DNA of 64,000 bases, taken from contig OY783195.1 in NCBI GenBank assembly GCA_963678675.1, positions 19,375,342 to 19,439,341 of the forward strand, read 5' to 3'. Position numbers and translations under genes: made by a program. This stretch comes from Xiphydria camelus. Lineage: Eukaryota; Arthropoda; Insecta; Hymenoptera; Xiphydriidae. Under the pieces are notes generated by a model, which was not told the DNA's origin, made no database searches, and saw only the letters and a program-made list of their open reading frames with translations. This document shows positions 55,617 to 64,000 of this stretch, in pieces; the first letter of the stretch is position 1; every line of letters begins with the position of its first letter.

Positions 55617-56097
55617 ATGGATTAAGGGACGCTTCGCCGACTATTGGACACGGGCTCCGGGTATGGAGCATACGAGGACCCTTTTTAGAGGACCCTCAAG
55701 TAAGCTGGGCACTAAGTTGTTGAACCTGGACAGGGCTCAGCTACGGTTGGTCATGGGGCTGGTCACCGAACACTGGCTCACGAGGAAACACCTGAGGAAC
55801 ATGGGCTTCAGTACGGAGGTCCTGTGCCCTAGGTGCGGAAATGAAGAGGAGACTTCTCTACACATAGTGGCGCGCTGTGAGAGATTGATGGCCCACAGGA
55901 ACTCCATCCTGGGAGCCCCCTCTTTTGGTTATGCCAATATTGAGGACATCGGGGTGGGTGAGCTTTTGCGTTTTGCGAGGAAGGCCGGCATACCCCGTAG
56001 TTACATTTGATAGGGCTGCCTCAGTTGGGGCCCGGGCACAATGGCCCATTAGGACTGAGCGCCCGGTTGATGCCACCCCACCAAATTCAACAAATTC
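55617..56097 (+). mobile_element. 5'-truncated LINE insertion
   Basis: TACCCAGAGTTA at 55605-55616 and again at 56098-56109 is a 12-bp target-site duplication around a 481-bp insert. The insert encodes the last part of a LINE reverse-transcriptase protein and ends in a short CAAATTCAACAAATTC tail instead of poly-A. Truncation at the 5' end is usual for target-primed insertion. Confidence 0.85.
55663..56010 (+). pseudogene. C-terminal end of a non-LTR retrotransposon ORF2
   Basis: 115 codons to the native-looking stop TGA at 56008-56010. After GPSSKLGTKLLNLDRAQLRL comes the conserved LVTEHW/L-x-x-H-L-x-x-M-G region, then LCPRCGNEEETSLHIVARCE, a C-x2-C ... H-x4-C knuckle. This order is that of the segment following RNase H in Jockey/R1/I-group LINEs. 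The reverse transcriptase and most of RNase H are gone by truncation; a frame change just before 55663 separates the MEHTRTLFRG start from upstream LINE-like text. The start codon is therefore not native. Confidence 0.8.
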
Positions 56098-56109
56098 TAC
56101 CCAGAGTTA

Positions 56110-57094
56110 TTAATTCGTCAAACATCGACTCGCGTAGTATCTCCTAATAAATGTTCGTCATCGTCGTCGTCGTCATCTTCATCATTTAATCCGAAAGTAG
56201 CAATAAATTTCTATATAGGTACGTCTATGTGTTTCTTCAGTAGAGGTACTGCATGGTAGCAGTCAGCATCAATGGAATACAGAACAGAAACAGGGAATGA
56301 ATATATCGTCTATACACAAGAAAAATGGCACAATTCAAAATTAATGTCTACATGAGAAGCCTTTAAAGTTTTTGCAAAACTATTAAATCCTTCCTACTGT
56401 TTAATCTGTAAAATATCTGGGTTTTTTGGTTATAAAACGTAACATATAGCTTTAAGTTGCATTCAGACACAAGTTTTTGTATCTCAATCGAGGAAAGTGA
56501 ATTTTTTGAGTTGTGTCACTTTTCTTGTATATAGGCGATATGCTTTTGGATTCGTCAAAAGTACTGCTCTCTCTTTCTGTTCCGTATTTCTTCGATTATG
56601 CATAGTCCCCATAGTCTGCAACCTTCACAGTCCAACAGCTGAGTAGCTGTCATCGACGGATTTACAGATTAGATCGTATAATTTAAAAAAAATACTTAAG
56701 TGATAATAATCATTCGTGCAATAAAGTATTCTGTTTCTCATTTTCCCGCGATAATGTAATACAGTACATTAATAATAAAGTGTAAACATTCTTTCTTTTA
56801 AAGTTACAGTATAATTTGTAAACTACTTCCCACGTAGCAGTGGCACGTCATATTCACTTTGATTGAAAATGAATATACGTCGATGACGTAATATGCCTTA
56901 AGATCGACGTATTAAACAAGTTTTATTTGTAACGCAACAGTTTAATCATGCGTAACAAGTTTAATCATGTAGACCTTGTAGACTTTTACCTGATTTGATC
57001 CCGAAAAAGTTCTCATCGGGCATGCCCGAGTAGGATATGGCTTAGGAATATCCGATCAGGTCCTTATGACACATCGGAATAATTTCCAGTCGGG
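56110..57094. other. no gene; CGT microsatellite and one CCCGAC-family right end
   Basis: A TCGTCGTCGTCGTCATC run lies at about 56157-56173. At 57020-57094 the sequence CATCGGGCATGCCCGAG, TCCGATCAGGTCCT and the end AATTTCCAGTCGGG matches the right ends at 22274 and 29698; the left end was not found. Confidence 0.5.
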
Positions 57095-58370
57095 TCTAAG
57101 AGTTAAATATAATGAAATTACCATGAGGTGCATTAAGAAAATTGAATTACTATAGGCGTACAACAAATTTGTTCGAGAAGGATGAATACTCATGATTTAA
57201 AGTTACTATGGATCGACGCAAAGAAATTCCTCGGACCTTTTCCAGCCGCTTTAAAATTAACAAAGAATGGAAAAATTTTAATAAAAAGAAAATGTTTAGA
57301 TGAAAAAGAGACAGTTGGTTTTAACATACGAAAATTGGTAAATCGATTTTAATAAAATGTCTAATTATGTGCCTACTTGTAACGCATTGCGGAAAAGTCA
57401 CTAAGTGATCTATGTAGTCAAGGGAGCGGTGAGCGTCCTAACGGACAAAATATATTCCCCACGTGAACAAGGCCGTTCGTAAGCGAAATTGTTGTTTCTT
57501 GGACTTCGTGTATCGGGTTTACTTCTTTTCTTATGTCCCGAGATAATGGACACTATTACCTTAACGAGGCCCCTGGTCTCTTAGTCGGTAATTGCTTAGA
57601 GATATCTAGAAGTCTGTGGCTCGATGTTGCGCCGAGGCCAGACGGCGTTATTGCCACCGGGGCTACTTGCCCGGTTCGTGGTGGTTATTGTTATGGGTTT
57701 GTGGCATTAAGATGTACGCTACGCTCTCTCGGGCGGAGTCTCGTATATACCTACTCATTGTGTCAGTACACACGTAAAGATTTTGCTACGGCGCTTCTGA
57801 GCGACGGAATTTCAATGCGAGGATGAATAACGAGTGCACTTGATCACGGAAACGTCAGTTCTCTCTTTCGGCACCTCTTATAGCTTCTTCATTTTCTTCT
57901 ATCTATTTCAATCTATCCACCGATACTTTTCGAGAAAAATTCAATTATTCATATCCGATTTTCTATCGTCGATTTGCGTACTCTATTGATGCTCGCTAGA
58001 GGCGTTCATCACGTCCTGACGTCTGGAAAAAACCCTTGATAGAAGATAAATAATCAACACGTAACTCCTCCCCTCTCTTTTCCCTCACTAAATTAAAAAC
58101 GAAGTACGCTCATTGAGTTAGCAATCACGGATTCAATCGCGCCCACGGCAAGTCGGCACCTGTTTTGTACGTTGGTAGAAGCTCTAGAGTTCTAAGTGTT
58201 TCAGCACTCAAAGCTTCCCGCTCCACACGGATTTTATACTACGCTCCACGTTCCCACTTTCAAGATGCATTTACAGGTATTCCTGTGTTAAATATTATAG
58301 TACCGTACTATAGACAAGTTTTCTTTACCGATGCGATACTGACACTGCTTCTTCACAGGAATCCTGAAGA
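57095..58370. other. no gene supported
   Basis: The 97-codon plus frame at 57533-57826 contains GGYCYGFVALRCTLRSLGRS; it is not recognised and has no supporting context. Otherwise plain sequence up to the assembly gap. Confidence 0.35.
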
Positions 58371-58570
58371 NNNNNNNNNNNNNNNNNNNNNNNNNNNNNN
58401 NNNNNNNNNNNNNNNNNNNNNNNNNNNNNNNNNNNNNNNNNNNNNNNNNNNNNNNNNNNNNNNNNNNNNNNNNNNNNNNNNNNNNNNNNNNNNNNNNNNN
58501 NNNNNNNNNNNNNNNNNNNNNNNNNNNNNNNNNNNNNNNNNNNNNNNNNNNNNNNNNNNNNNNNNNNNNN
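58371..58570. other. assembly gap, 200 N
   Basis: Exactly 200 unknown bases, a conventional placeholder length. Open frames drawn across it are meaningless. Confidence 1.
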
Positions 58571-59905
58571 TTCTTTGAAGACATTTATGAAAAATAAGTA
58601 AGCAGTATAATTTAGCTACCTTACTACTGGGATGTGAGCCGTCTTTGATAGCGCTAGCCAATAGCTGATCGTCAAAGTACCTATACTGATTCTTCCCTTC
58701 TTTTCCTTTCCGTAGCGGAACTTCATTTCTTCATAGGTAGCCTAGTGTAATAATATGGGGGGAAAGATAACATGCTTGTTCGATATATTCCGGTGATTTA
58801 TTATTGGCTGGTACCATTAAGGAAATATCACGCTCAGTAATACAATAGCTGAAATGATACATTTTTTATGCAATTATAAGACAAAAATCAGCAAAAATGG
58901 GATACAAATATCACAGGGCTTCATGAATGGTATATTTCGTTGTACTTCTACAGAATATACAGACTGTCAGGCGCGGGCGCTCGAAGGTTAATACCCGTTA
59001 GATTGTCAAATGTAGAGGTTCAATTTAAATACCAGAAATAATTGACTTTATGCTCAATTGACGAATAGTTAGACTAGATAAACGACCCATTCCGGTTAGC
59101 CGCACTTTCTCTTAAATACATAGGTACATATATCCACATGTCATTTTTCTAAGAAAATACAGAAATATACATACACTGAGAAAAAAACCTGCTTAATCGA
59201 AGTAAACATATTTTTGAATAGTCTAAATAGTGCATTCATTTTATTGGAATGAATACCGATTGGACGTATATAAATATGATTGATTTAATTAAATATTATT
59301 TGGATCAATTCGGTATTTCTTCGAATCGAATAAATGTATCGTTAGGACTATCAAAAAGTACGTTTATTTCGATCAAGCAAATTTTTTCTCATTGTATTTA
59401 TATGTACATTTCAAAGAATAATTTATATTCTTACAATAAAGTATAATACACTTTGGAAATAAAGACAAAATACCGTCTGCAGTCCCAGCCACGCGTGCAA
59501 AGATTTTCCCAGCCCATAGGAACCGACGCCGTACCAGACCAGCTGGTCGTATAATAAAGAGGACCACGAAATATCTATCGTAAATCTTAACTTATGCTAT
59601 AAAAAGGTTATAAATTACAGAAATTATGCCTACTAAAAATTTAACCGTATAGAAACATGAAGTTATGCGTCTTAATACCTATACTCGTATCTATGTACCT
59701 ACGTACGATATTCCGATGTAATAGCAAATTAATCTAGCTAGCTAGTTACACACACAGTTAGAATAAAAATAGCGTAATATGAAGATATTAACCATTTAAT
59801 GTGTGCACTATCGATATTCTAACACCACGTATGGATCCGTATACGCTCCGCACTTTTACCGTTAAAAGTGTCCTATTGATTCTCAGTTATAGGTACCTAC
59901 CACTA
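58571..59905. other. no gene supported
   Basis: A possible TIR pair ACTGAGAAAAAAACCTGCTT at about 59176 and AAGCAAATTTTTTCTCA at about 59376 encloses about 220 bp; the match is short and A/T-rich. The rest is AT-rich sequence. Confidence 0.35.
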
Positions 59906-59909
59906 TTAA

Positions 59910-60155
59910 CCCTTTGGAGTCTGTCGGAACATACCTATGTGTCCCACCCATGTATATTACGTGCTTCTAATGGTACAAATAGATCCCTTTCTCTAATTAC
60001 AATAGCAGAAGATTTGATTGCGTTGGGAAGAAGTGGTGCGAATGTAAAAAGAATATCTGCAAAATCTCTCTCATTGGGGCGACCTCGTTCAAAAACATAA
60101 AACATGATTTCAGATATAACACAAATAAACGAAAAATAAATCAGACTTCAAAGGG
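59910..60155. mobile_element. TTAA-type piggyBac-like MITE M5
   Basis: TTAA at 59906-59909, end CCCTTTGGAGTCTGTCGG; inverse right end CCCTTTGAAGTCTGATTT, then TA and TTAA at 60158-60161. The extra TA on the right makes it less clean than M1-M4. 246 bp. Confidence 0.6.
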
Positions 60156-60161
60156 TATTAA

Positions 60162-60848
60162 GGTTTATGCTACCCTATTAGCACCATGTGGCCAAGAAAT
60201 TGCGGCACTCTTTTAGTATTAAAAGTAAAATGTGAATACGAACCATAGAGTGCAGCTATATACATACCTACTCCTACTCGTGTAGCGTGGAAAAACTAAG
60301 GCTAGTATTCATATAGTCGATACTTATATCCTTACATGAGTCTGACTTGACGAAAGACAACTTATTCATTTAAATCTTACTTATTATGCCATGTATTTGT
60401 AGTTCTCCACGAAGTAGTTGCTCTTTGAATCTTACTTCTTCGCTCCAGGCTCTATTTCGTCAAGACCGTGCTCAAATCCATTTCGAGCAAAAATTGAAGT
60501 GCGATTCTGATCCGATTCGAATTGGATTTACCGAACTTTAAATCAGATTTGGATCCACTGATCTGATCAGGAACAGACCTCGCATATAACGCGATATGTA
60601 ATCCGGGACGAACCAGCAAGCGAGATCAGATGAAAACCGCGCCAGATCAGAATCGAGTAAGATTCCGAAATGACCAATCCCGCTCAAATTCTGATCCGAT
60701 TAGATCCAACAATTCTTATTTGCAGCGAATGAGATAAAAGTGAGCAGACTCGAGCAGTCCGAGTGACAGCGATCGAATCAAGCAATTGATAATACTTATT
60801 CTTAGGTTAGTAAGTTCGCGCAATGTTAGCGAGGTGTCAGTAAAGTGA
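60162..60848. other. no gene supported
   Basis: CTGATCCGATT motifs recur between about 60495 and 60705 (GATTCTGATCCGATTCGAAT, AATTCTGATCCGATTAGATC), suggesting a weak internal duplication. Confidence 0.35.
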
Positions 60849-60849
60849 A

Positions 60850-60926
60850 ACCTCGATTGAGGCTCGCATCAAGGACTAAAAGAAAGCGCAGCGCCCGCCC
60901 GACAACAATATCCGAGATGCTATTAG
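60850..60926 (+). repeat. Y-family repeat copy 3, left part
   Basis: AACCTCGATTGAGGCTCGCA, AGAAAGCGCAGCGCCCGCCC, GATGCTATTA. It continues after two insertions at 62416-62456 with TAGCTACTCCGCATACAGTT. It lacks M4 and serves as empty-site reference. Confidence 0.75.
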
Positions 60927-60928
60927 TA

Positions 60929-61498
60929 CGGGATCCCTCATAAGAAAAAAAAAATGATTACCACTACTCTGAAACTTTATGAGCAGCTTCATTTTGCCGA
61001 GTCTACCAGCTTTTTTATCTGCGAAAAGTCTGGTTTCCGCCGGGGTTTCGAGATGTTAATAAACAATCATGTCAAATTTATGAATTTTGTTTATTGATGA
61101 CCAACAAGCTGATTCTTTGCCCGAAGTAAAAGATAAGTATTTATGAAATCAAACGGTAACATTGTCCGACAAGTTTTCTGCCAGGTATGTCCAGTCCGAC
61201 TCTCTGAACATGTGAAATTGATAAAATTTGTTAACTAATTACCAACAAGCTGATTTTTTCGCTAAAGATAGATAATTATTTATAGAATTTGATGGTAACA
61301 TTGTCCGACAAGTTTTCTGCCGGGTATGTCCAGTCCGACAAAATTCATAATTTTGAAATGTTTGTTAATTAATATCTCGAAACCCCGGCGGAAACCAGAC
61401 TTTTCGCAGATAAAAAAGTTGGCAAACTCGGCAAAATGAAGCTGCTCACAAAGTTTCAGAGGAGTGGTAATCATTTTTTTTTCTTATGAGGGATCCCG
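60929..61498. mobile_element. CGGGATCCC-ended foldback
   Basis: CGGGATCCCTCATAAG at the left and inverse at the right, TA at 60927-60928 and 61499-61500. Arms of about 155 bp include TTTTATCTGCGAAAAGTCTG and CCGCCGGGGTTTCGAGAT. The centre has two direct copies of a ~110-bp unit (GGTAACATTGTCCGACAAGT at about 61154 and 61291). 570 bp. Confidence 0.88.
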
Positions 61499-61510
61499 TA
61501 CCATAATGTA

Positions 61511-62414
61511 GGGTAAAGTCGGGAGAGATGGCGCAGCGGGTGAGACGGCTCAGTTAAATAATTTCTTTGTCTGTGTAGCAATACTGACTCAGTTGGCGAC
61601 ACAGATGATTAGTGCGCATATGCAGTAAGTATGTGTTACCGAACGGCTGTTTTTCTCATCAGAAGATAAAATAAATATATAACTGTATATATTGTATTGG
61701 CCCTGATTATTTTTTTATATAATAATAATTAGGCATCCAGTAAGTTATTATTCTGATTTGAATGTATTTGGTTTGGTCATTTCACTTCATAGACTTGTAA
61801 ACATTGTTCCTAACTTCAAATTTCGTTCCGTGCTTCATGTACAAGAAAGACAATGACTGCAACATCTAACCCAACGAAGTCGGGTGAGTTGGCGCAAGCC
61901 ATCTAATCCGACTGTTCGGGATGCACCAACTATCCAAATATGTGTTTGCGATGTGGCAGAAAAGCGAAATAACTTTTACACATGTTATTATTAAGATTTA
62001 TTACATTTTAAACATGTTTTAAGTTTATGTGGTTGGAATAATCAATACTTTGGTATTTTTCTTTAAATTTGAGTATTTAAGATGAATTTGTATTTTTGTT
62101 TTTGTTATTTGGCATTAAAAGTACTTAGTTACACTTTTAATTTTGAAGCCTATTCTTGGAGAACCACTCACCCCCACCAATTTTTTCTACTGCGCCGTCT
62201 CACCCATACTAGGCGGGCGGGTGAGTTGGTTTTTGGTATATTTTCTTTTGACAAATTTTTTACAAAACTCGATAACACTTTTAGTCGTTCCTTTACAAAT
62301 TCCTATATTTTATTGTTCGCTCTATCCACATTATCAATTAAGTATTGCTTATCCTACAAATATAGTTTTTGTACCACTTTAAAAAAAGGTGCGCCATCTC
62401 TCCCGACTTTACTC
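61511..62414. mobile_element. P-family TIR element, copy 3
   Basis: GGGTAAAGTCGGGAGAGATG, GCGCA at the left; inverse TGCGCCATCTCTCCCGACTT, TACTC at the right; TA at 61509-61510 and 62415-62416. GGGTGAGTTGGCGCA-like motifs recur inside. 904 bp. The 121-codon plus frame 62082-62447 crosses the right end and is not a gene. Confidence 0.82.
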
Positions 62415-62456
62415 TATAGCTACTCCGCATACAGTTCGTACTTGTAGTGAGGTCTT

Positions 62457-62860
62457 TATTTCTCAGTAGCTAAGATGTTTCGAATTACGAGATTAATATT
62501 ACATATAGTCTGGGACTGGCGATTTCAATCAAGCCTACGGAGAACAAAGTCGATAAATGGCTTCTAGAGATACGATTCCTCATTGCTAATCTTTAAGAAC
62601 TAACATTTCGTCATAGTCGTCTTCGTACCTACAGGCAAAACTCGATGCTAACTTCAAAAAATCCGTCTCCTGTTTCCTCCGCTAGGCAACACCGTATGTT
62701 AATCATATACCGATCGATGTTATCAATAATTATATACAGACCGATGTTATGCATAAACAATCTACTCTCGTTCCAATCACGAGATCGTGTTTCTTTTCTT
62801 TTATATCGCTTAATTAGACTAAAATTGACAGTTACTTCGAAATATTTGTAGCAAATATAC
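62457..62860. other. no gene supported
   Basis: Mixed sequence between the Y repeat and the palindromic array. Confidence 0.4.
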
Positions 62861-62864
62861 GGGG

Positions 62865-63168
62865 TTTTTTTCGAGGAAGCTTGACATAGGAGATACACAA
62901 TACGAGAGAGAACCTCTCTGTCGCACCACCTCGAGATACAGTCTAGGGAAATATGCGACAGAGAGGCTCTTATGCACTCGCCATACAGTGTGCATTCGAG
63001 GAAGCTTGACATAAAAGACACACGAGTGCGAGAGAATATATGGCGAGTATACATAAGAGCCTCTCTGTCGCATATTTCCCTAGACTTGTCCAGCACGAGG
63101 TTGTACGACAGAGAAGTTCTTATGCACTCGCCACATGTGTCTTCTATGTCAAGCTTCCTTGAAAATAC
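62865..63168. repeat. complex direct/inverted array
   Basis: GAGGAAGCTTGACATAGGAG at 62873 and GAGGAAGCTTGACATAAAAG at 62998 are direct copies; an inverse (TCTATGTCAAGCTTCCTT) stands at about 63143. GCGACAGAGAGGCTCTTATG at 62954 pairs with its inverse at about 63055, and TCTTATGCACTCGCCA recurs at about 62967 and 63117. Four half-units of ~65 bp alternate in direction. Overlapping frames on both strands (up to 155 codons, 62629-63096 minus) are translations of this array. Confidence 0.85.
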
Positions 63169-63338
63169 CTCTTACGTAGTCAAGGAAATCAATGTATGTA
63201 ATATTAATTTATTTTTTTGTTTTGGACATTGATATAGAAAGTTAAAATTAAGAATATTAAGATAATAAGCAAATATCAAGAGGTTTGAGAAGACTGTCAG
63301 ATCAGATAAGATATTAATATTTGTGAACCTTCAACAAC

Positions 63339-64000
63339 GAAGGTATTACCAATCAGCTCGAATCGATAATTTGTTTAAGCAATAAACTTATGTAAATACC
63401 TCCAAAACGGTGAAAGATACGGGCGAAACAGACAAAATTTGGGGACCTCGTCTAGGGGGTTGAATTTTCAGCCGTAATGGTATTACCACACATAGCGAGT
63501 TGATGATTTGTTTAACAATTTGTTTAGACAATAAGTTTTTACAAATATCTTGGAAACGGTAAGAGATACGAGGAAGTGGAGAAAATTTTGAAATTACGAA
63601 GGAGATCGAACTTCCAGCCGTAATGGTATTAAGTACCAAACAGAGTGAATCGATAGTTTATTTAAATAATAAACTTATGCAAATATCTTGGAAATGGTGA
63701 GATATATGGCGAAAATGATAAAATTTGGGGGTATCCCATAGAGGATTAAACTTTCAGCCCTGATAATATTAGGTGTACAACTTTGCTTCCGCCGTTTTTC
63801 TCGTAAGTCATCTATAGGAAAACGGGAAAAGCAAAGTTGCAGATCTAATATTACCGCACATAGCGTCGATAAATTGTTTAATAATTTGTTTAGACAATAA
63901 ACTTTTGCAAATATCTCGAAAATTGTGTGAAAAATACGGCGAAACGGAGAGAATTACAAAGTACCCTATAAAGTATCGAACATTCAATCGTGATGATATT
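63339..64000 (+). repeat. ~140-bp satellite, four units, open at right edge
   Basis: Units start near 63339, 63476, 63622 and 63845, each with TAATGGTATTA-like, CGATAATTTGTTTA-like, AATAAACTTTTGCAAATATC and GGTGAAAGATACGGCGAAA-type blocks. Spacings are 137 and 146 bp, then 223 bp because a ~75-bp foldback (CAACTTTGCTTCCGCCGTTT against its inverse, 63779-63841) interrupts unit 3. The array continues beyond the window. Confidence 0.85.

Noticed and set aside
58165..58661. Open frames spanning the N run
   Set aside because: The frames consist mainly of unknown residues.
62629..63096. 155-codon minus-strand frame
   Set aside because: It translates the direct/inverted array at 62865-63168; the opposite strand gives equally long frames.
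1..64000. tRNA genes, telomeric TTAGG arrays or bacterial-type operons
   Set aside because: None was seen on reading both strands; a covariance-model scan would be needed to exclude tRNAs fully.

Overview
The window looks like transposon-dense intergenic or intronic DNA from an arthropod, most likely an insect. It is AT-rich and intron-scale, with no operon-like gene packing and no bacterial signals. The transposon types are insect-typical: a mariner with a DD34D-type transposase remnant, a piggyBac Cys-rich tail, Helitron Rep and helicase remnants, a pogo-like MITE, a 5'-truncated LINE and many TA-flanked inverted-repeat elements. Hymenoptera would fit, but the sequence does not prove it. 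I could not recognise a single intact host protein-coding gene. Almost all open frames are short and lie in repeats.

Layout. 1-2.7 kb: a palindromic duplication of a repeat-borne coding fragment, a piggyBac C-terminus and a three-copy inverted repeat. 2.9-9 kb: a TA-flanked MITE, a 110-118 bp satellite, a TTAA-flanked MITE and a repeat family joined to a 5S rRNA-derived piece. 9.2-12.3 kb: two inverted-repeat elements and a Helitron N-terminal remnant. 12.3-20.5 kb: mostly low-repeat sequence with two MITEs, a transposon-type coding remnant and a solo LTR. 20.5-29.7 kb: a CCCGACTAGAAAT-ended family with 60-bp subterminal repeats, a deleted mariner, a pogo MITE, nested O and N family elements and a second LTR. 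29.7-32.8 kb: a stack of nested insertions including a degenerate Helitron. 33-46 kb: several TIR families, a minisatellite, a TTAA MITE carrying another element, and an 1.6-kb nested palindrome. 46-55 kb: N and O elements, an IS630/Tc1-type transposase remnant, a 1.7-kb TIR element containing a TTAA MITE, and a quieter GC-richer stretch (51.1-53.6 kb). 55-64 kb: a LINE fragment with target-site duplication, an assembly gap (58,371-58,570), twin insertions into an older repeat, a palindromic array and a 140-bp satellite running off the right edge.

The elements act as insertion layers rather than a pathway. Several families occur more than once, so empty sites inside the window date insertions relative to each other. 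N elements sit in O elements with clean TA duplications. A TTAA MITE sits in a repeat whose unoccupied relatives are present nearby. A Helitron carries amplified fragments of a TA-type element. I found no convincing new defence, metabolic or regulatory system; the most novel material is a set of unclassified non-autonomous DNA transposon families and their nesting.
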